Of a stretch of DNA of 64,000 bases, positions 13,393 to 25,500 are shown piece by piece. The notes below the pieces were generated by a model. It worked only from the letters and a program-made list of their open reading frames with translations, did not search any database and was not told where the DNA came from. Position 1 is the first letter of the stretch. Each line of letters starts with the position of its first letter. The translations under genes were made by a program, and so were the position numbers. The stretch is from Paramecium tetraurelia (taxonomy: Eukaryota; Ciliophora; Oligohymenophorea; Peniculida; Parameciidae), in contig NW_001798985.1 of NCBI RefSeq assembly GCF_000165425.1, positions 62,001 through 126,000 of the forward strand, in the 5' to 3' direction.

Positions 13393-14761
13393 TCATTTTT
13401 TGGACTTATGAGTACGATGTTTCTTTGATTAATGATGATTCTTATTTTATTTTTTCTACAATAAGGAATCCCAATCAACATCTTTTTCTTCATAAGGTGT
13501 GTAATCAATTACATCTCCTCTATCCTCTTTTTCAGCATCATTTCCTTCATGATGATCATTTTCATTTTCATGATTATCACCTTCTTCTTCAGATCCCCAG
13601 GCATTTGAAGCTTCTTTCAATGGTGTGTAATCAATAACTCCATCTCTGCCATCTCCATTTAAACCCTAAATGATTTATATCATGTTTTACTGATTCCCCA
13701 TTTGCAGATCCGTCAGTTGATCCATTATCGTTAGCAATACTTCTACGTTCACTTTCATCAGCTTCATCCAAATTACCAGCTTAATAGTGTTTAATTAACC
13801 AGTCGAATAATTCAATTTCTTCTTCCAATCTTAATCTGTCCTCATCATTCCATTCTTAGTCATATTTCAAATCTTCCTAGGCAACCAATAAGGTATATTC
13901 TATTTCTTTCAATCTAGATTAACATTTGTCGACTCTTCCATATAAGGTTGTCAATTGATTTTGGAAATGCTAGAAATATCAAATACTCTAAGTACTGTAA
14001 TTAAATCATCTTGGACTTCAATTTATCTATTGAAGATGTCATTCTCTTTTTCGATTCTGACCTTGAATTCTGAGAAGGTGACTCCGATTTGCACTTAACC
14101 ATTTTATCCATTAGCAATATCGTCCTAGATTTCCCTCTCCATCTGGTTTAACATTTCGATCAATTATTCAATTGTGCCATTCAATTCTAATTCCTCTTGT
14201 TTTGTCTATAACATATTCATCTTTCTATATTCCTTATAAGCAGTGACAATGTGAGATATCTCGGAGATGGTGTTCTCTTTGACTTCTGCAAATGAAGTTG
14301 ACAATTAAGCCTACAATGTAGCTCTTAAGTAAGCGATCAATCTCAATAACACTCTTCCATTCTTCACTTTATTCAAAGAATTGTTATTCTTCTCACACAC
14401 ATTTGTGGACAGAACTCCAATACGATTGTTATTGCTTTCTTATCTTGCTTTCATCCAATTCTTATACTCATTAGCCAAATCAATTTCGGTTTGCTTAGCT
14501 TCAACCTAATCAAATTTATCATATGCTTATTACATCTTGCTATCTGTTGTAGCACTCTCCATTCTGATCTGAAATTGCTTATTAAATCACTGCAATTTAA
14601 TCTAATTTGGCTTACTTGATTGGTTAGAATCTAGCATTCAAAAGTTGTAATTGCTCAACTGCCTCTTGTCTTAATTCGCCCAGTAATTAGATAACAACCT
14701 CATTATCCTAGGCTAATGTTCCCACCATTAAAATCGCTAATAGCAATATGCTGACTCTCAT
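13393..14761 (-). CDS. Secreted coiled-coil protein, trichocyst matrix protein-like
   Basis: Predicted 429 residues with three introns (28, 26 and 25 nt); total divides by three. It opens with a clean signal peptide, MRVSILLLAILMVGTLAQ, with the cleavage site after LA/Q. The body is helical with few cysteines, one in NGECYNRQQ and one in LSTNVCEKNNN. The spacing and composition resemble the precursor proteins of ciliate trichocyst matrix. The C-terminus is acidic and histidine-rich and repeats a motif: GVIDYTPLKEA and GDVIDYTPYEEK, each in a D/E-rich setting that could bind Ca2+. Trichocyst matrix proteins enter dense-core granules, are processed and crystallise; assignment here rests on general architecture, so the family is inferred. 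Confidence 0.65.
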
Positions 14762-14814
14762 TATTATAATTATTATAAAAACGGATTATAACTAGTATTA
14801 ATTATAATAAAAAC

Positions 14815-15175
14815 TCAATTCTTTAAGGTTCTATCCTTCCTGAAAATAGAATGCTCATCTCTTATACAACTAGATGTCTTATATAACTTACTTTACATAA
14901 AAATTTTGGTGAGGCCTTATGTTAATCGATTCTCTTGCCATGACTTATTCTCATGAATAACCTAGATAACAACATCGACTTAATCTATATGACCAGTATC
15001 ATTCCCAACCGAATTTTCCAGTACCTCTTCTAAAATATCAATATTAAAGTACAAATTTTATTTTACTATATCAGATAACTCAGGGTATTGTATCTTATCC
15101 TGACTCCCTATTGAATTTATGATTTGATCTTAACTCCTATTAACGCTATTCTGAATTAGATGTTACTTTATTCAT
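14815..15175 (-). CDS. Short unknown protein (about 114 aa)
   Basis: The 3' part (14815 to about 15110) is one open frame with protein-like composition: YPELSDIVKQNLYFNIDIL, then VVIQVIHENKSWQENRL, ending RTLKN before TGA. The ATG at 15173-15175 is in another frame. A 16-nt GT...CAG intron would join them and divide by three, but that is shorter than any other intron here. No recognisable domain. The gene ends 54 bp from the start of the trichocyst-like gene on the same strand. Confidence 0.4.
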
Positions 15176-15546
15176 TTTAGTTTGTAGTTTCAAAAAATCA
15201 CTTTTTTATACTCTTTACCCGCCGAGTATCTGAGAATTTAAGGCAGGATTTGGAGTTGAAATGAGAACGGTTATGGATTGCGTATAGACTGTTTGATTTA
15301 ATTTTTTTGATATATTTTTATTGTTGAATTCTCCTTTAATTGATTTATAAATTATGACTATTTAAGTCTTTTGGCGTGATTGTTTATTGGAAGAATAATT
15401 TTCTAAGTTTATTAAATTCATAAATTGTGGTAATTGTTGTTAGACCCTTATATTTGAAAGTTAGTAATTGGATTGGCTATCAATTAAAGTGTAAAGTGTT
15501 CTAGATCTTTAGATTTTTATCATTTAATAAAAATATATAATTGATT
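15176..15546. other. Intergenic region, possible divergent promoter
   Basis: About 370 bp between two gene starts pointing away from each other. AT-rich apart from one more GC-rich patch near 15220-15260. No frame, repeat or clear TATA-type element stands out. Confidence 0.4.
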
Positions 15547-17320
15547 ATGAGTGATTTTTTTGTACCTAATAGAAGTGAGATTTCTTAGTAAAATTAGAGT
15601 GGCATAGGCAGTCTATAAGATGTGTACTTTCATTTTATTAATCAATAAGTTTAGGCGCAAGCTTCGGCAGATTGCAATAAGACAATTAAAGCTTTGGACC
15701 TAATGGAGGAGGAAGTTTTGCTCATAATTCTGGGTTTCTAGTACAATCTGAATAATATCGTTCTTCGGTGGGCTTGGAAGAGGGAGCTGTTCCAATTTAA
15801 CTTTATGAATACTAAGAACCTTAAATTCAGAAGGCAGGCTTTTTTAGGAGTAGTGGGGATTTTGAAATGCAATTCGAAGAAATTGGAATAGACAGACTGA
15901 ATATACAAGTCAAAATACTAGAGGATCCAAAAGAACACAAAAGCCCATTATAAGATAGTGCAATGAGGAATAGCGAACCTTCTTCTTAGGAATTTAATAT
16001 AAAAATAGGTAATTTAAAAAGAAAGCTATTTTTTAGAATCTGGAGAATAAATAAATTCTAAATTCAAGCCAGAAATAAAGTAGCTTTTAAATCAAAATAT
16101 TATATAAGAAAACAAAAATCTCTTTAATGTTAATTAAGCCAAAAGTATTTATACAAATAAAATCACACAATTGGTTGAACAAACATAGAAAAAAATTGAT
16201 TTAGCTACAAAATCATCTCCAAGATTATCGTAATAATTAGAAATTCTATTCAATTAGGAAGAGTCAATAAAAATTATAGAGAAAATCACCAATCATTCCC
16301 AGAGATCAATATGATATGTCATCAAATGAAATGTAATCAAGCTAAATGAGTCCTGATGGCAATATGGATCCAGTCTAATAAAAATTAGCAAAAAATAGAG
16401 AATCGGCTCGAAATTCAAGAGCCAGAAAGAAAATATATTATGAACTCTTGGAAACAAAAGTCAAGGAATTGCAAGACGAAGTCGATAGATTAAAGGAATC
16501 TAATCGTAATCAATCAAAGTACACAGAGGTTTGCAATAAAACTCAGGAAAAGGTATATTTCATTAATGAGTCTAGTTTTAAACTTTCTTAGATTAACAAT
16601 AATAATTATTTGATAAATTAGAAACTTGTTTGCTTAAAAATAAGGATAATTTTGAAATTGCAATGGTTTTAGATGCTTTAAGATATAGAACCAATTCAAA
16701 TAGTCAGGAACGCAATGATGCTGCTAGACAATATTTTGATTCCATGGTTGAAGTATGCTTGCCAATTCAAACCAAATATTTGATTTACTCTTTAGAGAAA
16801 GATAAGGACTTCTTCGCTTAATAACCAGAGTACTTTTTATAGTAATGAATTAGTGATTATACTGACTGGATGAAAGAGACTTTTAAAAAGACACAGATTT
16901 AACCAGAACAAATTTTAAAGGTTAAAAGAATGAAATCAAAGCTTTAAAGCGTTAGAAATAATATATCAGAGTAATATCAATCTAAAATTATAGTTCAATT
17001 CAAAAAATTAAGGATCAATTAAAATCAATTCAAAGTGAAGCTAATAAAGTCGATTAAATGTGGGAGTAACTTAAAGAATGCTTAACTCCAGTTTAATTGG
17101 GATCATGTATTTTAGCCATGAGATAGGTACATACTACTTATAGCTTAGAACTCTTTTCGTTAAGAACTTCAAACCTCTTCCCTATTTCTTTAATTAAAGA
17201 ATTCTTAAATGGTATCATTAACAATTATTCCACTAGAGTGAAGAGGATGAGAATTTTCAAAAGCCAGATCAATCTCATATTTCCAATAATAGAAAGCTTG
17301 TTAAAAAATCTATGTCATGA
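15547..17320 (+). CDS. bZIP transcription factor
   Basis: Predicted 524 residues with eight introns; total divides by three. The N-terminal 250 residues are G/S/Q-rich and probably disordered (NGGGSFAHNSGF). The bZIP lies at about 254-300: KNRESARNSRARKKI fits the basic-region rule N-x7-R with the S/A residues that contact DNA, followed by heptad leucines in YYELLETKVKELQDEVDRL. The C-terminal part is helical (SMVEVCLPIQTKYLIYSLE, QLKSIQSEANKVDQMWEQL) and could be a dimerisation or regulatory region. It would act in the nucleus. The first intron (15624-15649) ends AAG; the 28-nt one at 16230-16257 places the zipper in frame. Confidence 0.85.
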
Positions 17321-17523
17321 TGAGAAATAGTTAACTATGCTGTGTTTGTTATTTTGTATTTGTTATTCTTTATTCCACTTTATTTGATTTCTTTTGTTTT
17401 TATAAAGTCGGTTTGCATATTTACATAAATCTATTAATCCTTTTTTTAGATTGAACTCCTTTGCATAAAGTCAAGTATATAGGGATAATTTAGGAAAAAC
17501 ATAGTTAACATAAATATTATATA

Positions 17524-17832
17524 TCATTTATATTCTCTGAATAAAATTGGGCTATCCTTATTTTTGAGTATTGAATGAGTGGATATCGATGTATTTCTAG
17601 TTGGAGAGGGAGACAAATCTCTTTTTGATCCTTTTTAGTAGTAGCAAACTTAATTCATTCCGCTAAACCTCAAACGTTTTGGAGGCTTCATTGCTGACTT
17701 TGGTGTTCCTTTTTGAAAAGGACTCCGCAAATTTTCTTCTTAATCTGAATCAGGAATAACACTATCCGAATCTCCTTAAGTCTTGAGCAATTTTTCACTT
17801 CTAACTGCCATTAACTAAGTCAAAGTACTCAT
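17524..17832 (-). CDS. Short basic unknown protein (102 aa)
   Basis: Uninterrupted frame from ATG 17832 to TGA 17524-17526. Composition is K/R/S/P-rich, with proline-directed phospho-site-like spots (KGTPKSA, LSPSPTRN, NKDSPIL). Likely disordered and possibly nuclear, but no domain is visible. It converges on the bZIP gene with about 200 bp between them. Confidence 0.5.
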
Positions 17833-18293
17833 TTAGTTATATCAAAATGAATATCGATTTCGATTAAATAAATTAAAGAAAATTTGTAAAATTCTAACAT
17901 CTCCCAAGAATAAAATTTACTGTTAATCTTTATTTTATACTTTTTAGACAACCTTCCCTATCCTCAACAAAAAGTAATATGTTTAGCCCTACTAGTTGAT
18001 TTTAATCTTATGGTATCTCACTTAAATTCAAATTAATCTCTATATTGGAGTAAAATTCATTTTATTAAATTTATATTTAATGATGTAGTAAATTGTATAA
18101 TGCGTATTAAATTAAGCATTTATCTAATTTAAACTAAGAGTTTGTATTTATCTTAATTAATATAATAACAATAGTATGTTCATTTTATTATTTAATTTGA
18201 ATATATGTTTCATATAATTACCATTCATTCTTATTGTGTTCTTAATTTCAAGACTACTCCAAAGATTTTCAAATGTTTAAAATTCTATTCTAA
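17833..18293. other. AT-rich intergenic stretch
   Basis: About 460 bp, extremely AT-rich, between two gene starts pointing away from each other. No frame of useful length in either direction under the ciliate code. Short A/T-tract repeats only. Confidence 0.4.
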
Positions 18294-19189
18294 ATGAAAC
18301 AAGATAGAAAACACGATGAATCAATATTGTAAGTGTTTAAAACTAATTCTATATTAATCTACTGGACCATTTTCTCAAACTTATTGGATCTGAAATACTA
18401 AGTTAAGCAGTTTTATTGCATTAATAATTTACAAGTCACTATCACTTATCATAATTAAAATCTAACTGATTAAATCACATCAACATTCTTCCCACAACAT
18501 TATTAAAATATAAATTAATATTTTTTTCTAATCAACCATTTGACACAGGATTGCTGTTACAATAATCAAATTTATATGCGGAGACAGCATATAAAATTAG
18601 TATATTTGGAAATGAAATTCAAATTTATAATTTAATTACTTCACTAAGAATGAAATAAAGATTATTAATTGCAGACTTGAGTTAAGTTGAGTTGATCAAA
18701 GAATAAGAAACAATTAAAGATTCTTAAATGGTAAGTGTAAAATATAGTAATTATTTTAATTTAGGAAGTTTAGGAATCTATTGAAATTCATTTAGGATAT
18801 AACATAAGCTAAATTGACTCTTCAAAGTAACTACTGATTTAAAGTGCATTTATTTTAATATACTATATATTGAATTCTCTTTAATCGCATAACTAGAAGT
18901 TATGTAAAATTTGTTTATACAATATATCAGTTGACAAATTGAGTTGCTTAAGAGGACAAACCTTATTAGAAATGGAGATGTTTTCATTTGAATAGTAAGC
19001 AATATGTCTCTATCTCGATTGGAACTTGTGATAATTATGAATACTGTTTGTTAATTTTTCAAATATATAATACATTATAAGAAGGAATCTTTAACAAGGC
19101 TTAAAAATGATTTGCTCAACTTTTTTCAATTAAGTTATATGATGTGTGAGACAGAGCAATTCTTTGGTTTTTTAGGAATTTATGCATGA
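18294..19189 (+). CDS. Unknown protein (about 269 aa)
   Basis: A clean frame needs three introns: 32 nt (GTT...CAG, 18556-18587), 34 nt (GTAAGT...TAG, 18731-18764) and 20 nt (GTT...AAG, 18980-18999); the total then divides by three. Only the middle one has a typical donor, so the model is provisional. Protein-like segments include YKISIFGNEIQIYNLITSL, QLLIQSAFILIYYILNSL and TEQFFGFLGIYA. Hydrophobic helices are present but no family is recognisable. I first read this as a decayed gene; the three-intron model removes every internal stop. Confidence 0.45.
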
Positions 19190-19425
19190 TGTCGAAATGA
19201 TAAGACGTTGGAATTGATGTGTAAAAGCAGACATATGTCGTAATTATTAATATAAGGTTTTTCCATTAATTATACCGTCATTAAATTTAATTATATTACA
19301 TTGCAAACTGTAAATCAGAAATTATTTAGAGTCAAATGCGTATTAAATAGTGATTTTACATCATAATCAAATGAGTTCTTATATGCTCTCTGTTCCTTGA
19401 TCACTTAATCATTAATTTAAATTTC

Positions 19426-20441
19426 ATGTCAGAATAATAGAAATACATTGGAAGCATCTTAACAAGAACTAAGGCCTTGATCACCACAAATTACCAAAAA
19501 CTCCCATTGAAGTAAGTTTTAAACTTATAATTAATAGAGCACCTAAATTTGTAGAGAATATCGTTGTCTATGCAGACTCAGTAAGTCAACCCTTCATTTA
19601 AAAAGTGACAGACACAGTGGATGACAACATAAATAGAAGTGTCTAGATAGTTCAATCGTATGAGAAGACTTTCAACATAGCAGAACAAGGACAGAAACTC
19701 AAATAGAAAGGAAAGGAACTTACTGATTAATTAAGAGAGAACTCAAAGAAGGCTTTGGATCAAGGAGTCGATTTGGCCAAGAACAATGGCGCGACTTAGT
19801 TCGTGCTTAACACTTGTGACAATGTAGCTAATAGAGTCTTTAATTCAATTGAAGGCAATGTGGTCAGAATGTAAAAGGCTATTTTGAAGGAGTCTAAGGC
19901 CACAAATTCAGAGTAAACTTACAATCAAAGGGCTGTTCAATTGGCTTATAACCTTACAGAATTGACTCAAGGACTCTTCACATTGTTGAAGAATGAGATT
20001 CACACCGCTGGAGGATAAAAGGTTCAACAATTGAAGATCTTTGTTACTCTCAACTTTAAATAACATTTGAATGCCACCCTATTCACATATAAAGTAATCG
20101 TCGTATAACCCATTTCCAGTCTTTATACAACCTCCATGAAGGTATTAAAGTCGTAACTTAATACTCTAAGGGAGAAATACAACAACCAAGATTTATTGCA
20201 ATACATAATAGAATAATTAACACAACTCAAAGAGATGATCGAAACTTTAAAGTATGAAGAATTCTAAACTCTTTTATTTACAGCTTTGAAGTAGTTGAAT
20301 CTCTTTACAATACTAAAGTCTTAATACTAAAAAACAATTTAAGCATATAAACATAGTTTAGATGAACAAAGATAAGTAGTAGTAGAAGAGGAGGAGAAAG
20401 AACCAGAGTAAGAAACTCAAGAAACATAAATCAAAGAATGA
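19426..20441 (+). CDS. Helical/coiled-coil protein (329 aa)
   Basis: ATG at 19426, one 26-nt GTAAGT...TAG intron at 19512-19537, stop at 20439-20441; total divides by three. Almost wholly helical with repeated amphipathic segments (LTDQLRENSKKALDQGVDL, LTQGLFTLLKNEIHTAGG, LLQYIIEQLTQLKEM) and an acidic tail (VVVEEEEKEPEQ). The layout of 11-mer-like helices loosely recalls perilipin-type lipid-droplet proteins, but no signature motif proves that. No signal peptide or membrane span. Confidence 0.65.
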
Positions 20442-20471
20442 AACTATATTGAGTATTGTGTTTAATATTTT

Positions 20472-20717
20472 ATGTTTATAAAACAACATCTAAGTTACAT
20501 CTGCTTAAAGTACTCTATCAAAATATTGAAAAGAGAAGTTAGATAATAAACATTCAGTAATATCGAATATTTGTTTAACGACATTTATTATCAGTTATAA
20601 AGAGTTCATTCTCAATCATTTTCAAATCTAGGAACCGAAAGTGCTTGTGCTTTATCGGCTGTTGCATATACGATTAAGAGAGAATTAGAATTTTTGCAAT
20701 ATAATTAAATTATTTGA
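20472..20717 (+). CDS. Short unknown protein (81 aa)
   Basis: Single uninterrupted frame with in-frame TAA codons read as glutamine. It ends with a more structured-looking stretch, GTESACALSAVAYTIKRELE, vaguely like one alpha-beta unit. Starts only 30 bp after the previous stop, close even for Paramecium, so it may be a chance frame or part of an unresolved exon. Confidence 0.35.
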
Positions 20718-20865
20718 AGACAATGATTGACCCATATTATAGGTCGTATTAATAATGATGCATCAATTCTTTTCAAAGCAGTAGTTAGATTCTAAAAAGC
20801 ATTTTTGTTGTTTTTATTAAATTTTAAGTTTTACTAAACCTAGTATAAATATCTGTTAATTATAA

Positions 20866-22664
20866 ATGAACTCATCATCAAGCAGTCAACTGCTTCAGAA
20901 ACTCTAAAATCTATACTCGAGCAACAACAAAATAAGTGAACATTCAGTCTCTCCTTTGTAACCAAAACAGTTTGCCTGTAGAGAATTCAACTAATTACTT
21001 GAGAAATCATCCCCTATGCCTTATTTGCAAGTTAAATAATTGGATGTTGAACAATGGACAGAAAGACTGCTTAAGCCAAGTGATAAGGCTTCGTGCTCTT
21101 CATTTACTCAAAATGAGAATGTGTTTGACATCCATCTCCAAAAATATTCCTAAATTTCAAGCATTTCCACATCAACTTTCCCTGTGTTAGTATAAATTGA
21201 GAAGAAGGTCAAATTATTGAAATATGCTAAAGAGAATGATCATAATACGTGTGCAGCCATAATTGCTAAAATGAAGCTTTTCTGTTTAGATAATGCACAA
21301 ACGTGTTATGACTTTTATAGAAGTACAGATCTGATCTTACTGAAGTATATGATCTTTCTCTTAATACAAGAACTAAATTAACGACCTAAACTTGAGAGAT
21401 AAGAAAATAGTCATGATTAAACATCTTAATTCTCATCTATGGTTAAAGATATCGTTAATATAGTGTCTGAAATCATAGAAGAAGTGAAATCTAAATCATT
21501 CTCAGGATCACAAATAGATGTGTTGAATAAACAATTAGCCAAAATATAAAACAAGTTCAAACCTGATCCCAACAGTACACAAAAGTCTTTTAATAAATCA
21601 CATCATCATCGAATTAGTAGCTGCAATTTCGAGACCTGCAAAACCCCCATTTCAAATAAAAAGAGCAATAAAGACTCCTACATTAGCAGTGATAAATTTA
21701 AGTCGGCATAATAGCCTAATAATGGATCTGGCTCCTAAAAGATCATTTAGTTTTAGATGGACGAATTGGAATAGAAAAAGTAACTTATAAGCAAATTAAA
21801 TGAACAAATCTCTAAATTACAGAATACAAATTAATAATATTAGACGTAACTTTAAGATCTAAATGGGTAAATTACGTCTATAAAGCATGAGCTGAAATTA
21901 AAAGATGAAGAAGTAAAATTTTCAATTAATCGCTATTTAGATTGAAAACCTATCCTAATCTTTGGAGACTTTAAATTAGAATGATATAATCCATCAAGAA
22001 GAAAAGGAATAATACAATACTCTATTTCGTGAATACGAAGATGAAAATGCTTAATTGAAATCGAGTTTGGAACATTTCTAAGTATAATATCATTTAATTA
22101 GAATACACTTGAGTTATGTTAACAACAATTTGAGAATTAAAAACAAGAGACATTCGCTTATTATTAAGCCTAATGCAATTAAATTTAATAAAATAAGGAG
22201 AAAGAACTTAATCATCTAAAACATGAATTAAATGAAAATTAAGCTATTATTGTAATAAGATTAATTAATCCTAGAATCATTTACTAGGAGATGCTCTGTA
22301 CTTTGGCAAATAGTACAAAAGTCTTGTGGATAAAATAGATAATTTGAACCCCGAGTCTATCGCCATCGACTTAAATCAACTTTAAAAGGAATTATTCTAT
22401 TCTGAAAACGCTCTCAATGCTAAACTAAATGCCATATCTAATTTTTCAGACAATTTATTATTTAATGCTGGGTAAGAATATTTGTCTCAAAGTCTACCCT
22501 AGCATTAAATGATAAATCCTTAGGGAATACCTAAATCTAATATGCAATAACAGAACATCAGCAAAGGTATTTCAAACAATTATATCATAGCACAAAAAAA
22601 GCAATTTGAAATTATGGAAATGCTTCTGATTCAGAGTCAAGTGTTAGAGAAGTTTTTAATCTGA
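20866..22664 (+). CDS. Coiled-coil protein (about 575 aa)
   Basis: Three introns of 28, 20 and 23 nt bring the frame to a multiple of three; a fourth candidate of 24 nt near 22569 is optional. The N-terminus is serine-rich (MNSSSSSQLLQKLQNLYSSN). A folded helical patch follows (TCAAIIAKMKLFCLDNAQTC), then a disordered S/N/K linker and a long coiled coil at about 290-480 (LEQKKQLISKLNEQISKLQ, LKDEEIENLSQSLETLNQN). Such layout suits a cytoskeletal or basal-body scaffold, but nothing specific is recognisable. Confidence 0.7.
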
Positions 22665-22799
22665 TTACTACTATATATGTGTTGTCACTATGTTATAATC
22701 AATCTATCCTATAACTTTGTTATTTCTTTGTATTACGAATATATTTAAAGTTAATATTATTGACAATATATTAAATATTATTTATTTATCCATATATAT

Positions 22800-25356
22800 A
22801 TGTCCTCAAGCATTAATCATTACAAGTAAGTTCTGATCTGAAAGATAGGTACACATGTGCATCTAATTAAAACACAATAATAGATTTGGAGACCGTTGAT
22901 GTCTCTGATATTGACAATTATCATGCATTAGAAATCAAAAATTTGGATTATCTCTTTGTTTGCAAAAAATCTTCAAAGTGTCTTTACTTAGTATCCTTAA
23001 TTAATAGCGAGGAAAAATATTATCTGACTACAGATTAAGAGATATCAGATTTTGCTTTGGCATATTTTGCACAGTCATATTATTTGATAATCATCCAAAA
23101 TAAGTAGGATATATAGTTTTACAAAATTGACTATCAATATAAATTTTCTTTGAATAACGAACTCAAAATAGAAGGATTACAATCACCTAAATTATTTTGT
23201 TCAGAATAAATAGGAGCAATTTTAATTGATAATACATAAATATATCTAATCCAATTAGACAATAAATTTATTAAATAATAACTCAAGCAAGTGGCTAAGT
23301 AGGTGATAATTTCGAGATGTTTAAAATACATCTTCATACTCACCCAAGATTCAAAATTATAGGTTCTCAATTCGAAGTCATTGCAACTCATTAATGAACA
23401 CAATCTTAAATATACAGAATCAGAACCTTTGAAATTCTAATTATTAGAGCATAATAATTAAATAGCTCTTTTTACTATCACATCATAAAAAAGGATTATC
23501 TTTTGGACTTTTGACAAAGAAGATCTGCATACATCAAGTCTATTGCCGAATGAATCTGTGAAATTTAAATTCAATTCAAGGTACTTTATATATTTAAAAC
23601 ATTGAAGCAAATAGCATATAGAATTATTTGGTTTCTAAATAGATTCCACTCAAAACTTTCTCTTTATCCTTTATTAGACACAAGACATGACAGTGCAGCT
23701 TTATGTAGCTCAACTGAATCAATCTTAAGTAATTAAATTAACTATCATCCTTATTAGATTTAGAAAAGAGAATAGAGCAAGATTAAGCATATCAAAAAAT
23801 TTGTCAAGAAAAGTTCAACCGCAGCATTGTTTATACAATTCATAATACCACCTGAGTAGGCAGAAAGGTTCTAAAATGGTGGAAATAAATGTTAATCTGA
23901 AAAAGAATACATTGAATTTCAATAAGAATTCAAAGATTTTAAAAATTAAGAATTAGAATTCACAGATCATTAATAACCCTATATTTTTGCATTGCAATCT
24001 GAGAAGAAAGATAAAATTGAATTATGTTGGTTTTATAGTGACCTTGTCCTTGGTGCTATTCTACCAGAGGATTTACTTTAACTTTACGATTAAAATACTT
24101 CAAAAAAGCAAGGCTCAAGTATTATTCAATAATCTCACTTAATTCCTCCTCCTTATATAAAAGAGGAAGATGTGCAACAATTAAATTAGTAATAAAAGTG
24201 GGAAATCAATAGCAATAATACTACCAATTACAATAACAGCAGTGAGAATCAATTTGATCCAGTAGCCAAGGCGAATGAAATTATAGAGAATGAATTGATT
24301 CCAAAAGTTTAACAATGTTAACAACAGCAGCAACTCCAAATGATAAGTAGCGATGTCAAAAAAGATCTAATCGAAGACATTACATTCATTTTTGATATCA
24401 AAGATTTGATAGAAGCCTAGGTAAAGAAGGAACTAGATAAATAAGGATAAAATGATTAATAAGCATTACTTAAATTAGAATTACAATTTAAATAGGATTT
24501 ATGTTAATTAGAAGGTCAAATGGAAAACGTAGTTAACTAAAATTTAGAGTTATATCAACAAACATGTGAAAACTTTCTGATGGATAATTTTAATTAAAAC
24601 TATTTTGAATAATTAATCGATGATAGAATAGGCAGTCATCTGAAATTGTTGGCTAATCAATAAATAAGTTAAAATGAAGTAAATATTAATTTATATTATA
24701 AGTGTACACAATTAGTTTAAAATACAACTAATGATTATCTAAAGGATCAAATTGGTTAACTTTACTAAGATGAATTACCTAAGATGTCTTAAGGAGTTAT
24801 ATAAATATTTGATAAGGTAATTTAATACTTTAATGACATGTAATTCATAGACTAAACTAAAATGATTAATTTTAATGCATTCATTGACAATGCTACCCAA
24901 TAACTTCAAACTCTAAGCAAAAATATAGCTTAATTGGCTGAAAATAATCGGCCAGGATCAGATGCTCTATAAAAATTGGATTAATTGATTTTATAAACTG
25001 AACAAATGGCTAAACAGTATGAGGGTGCCAAGAGAGGACTCAAATTAGCTGAAACACATCAACAATTGCCTTAATAATATTAATAATAATAAAATGTTTC
25101 ATCTGATGATAGACTATAAAAGATTGAAGAACATATTTTGAAATTAAGAAATGATTTATAAGCATTAACTCAGAATTAATAAGTTTAAATTTAACCTGTA
25201 GCTGGTATGGATTAATTCATTAAAGGAATGGCTGCTCAACTAACTTAATTATAAATCAAATTAACAAACCCCCAAATGAACATATAATCAATTTAAGAGA
25301 TTTTGAACTAATTGATTTTACAATTTCAATATTTTATACTTAAATTTGGATCATGA
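22800..25356 (+). CDS. Possible beta-propeller plus coiled-coil protein (825 aa)
   Basis: Introns at 22826-22848, 23581-23607 (27 nt, AAG end) and a 29-nt one near 23730; total divides by three. The N-terminal 400 residues show alternating short beta-like strands with W/F endings (LFVCKKSSKCLYLVSLIN, KRIIFWTFDKEDLH, QDMTVQLYVAQLNQ), as in WD-type propellers. A Q/N-rich linker follows, then a long coiled coil (LLKLELQFKQDLCQLEGQM). This order recalls the decapping scaffold EDC4/Ge-1; that is a suggestion from architecture only. Glutamine runs are encoded largely by TAA. Confidence 0.65.
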
Positions 25357-25500
25357 TTCAGAATTTTTGTGTGGTTTATATATATATATCTAATTTAAAT
25401 GTGTGTATTAATTTAATTTAACTTTATAGCTTAAATAGAATAATTATGAAAGAATTTTTTTATTGTTATCAATATATAATAATAATAATTTTTATAACAA

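Noticed and set aside
16312..16320. Two abutting genes at the bZIP locus
   Set aside because: A 28-nt intron at 16230-16257 joins the N-terminal region to the basic-zipper frame, so one gene suffices.
18294..19189. Pseudogene reading of this locus
   Set aside because: A three-intron model (32, 34 and 20 nt) gives a clean 269-codon frame, so the breaks need not be damage. Kept at moderate confidence.
19426..20441. Firm perilipin call
   Set aside because: Only a loose helical resemblance; no diagnostic motif, so left as a coiled-coil protein.
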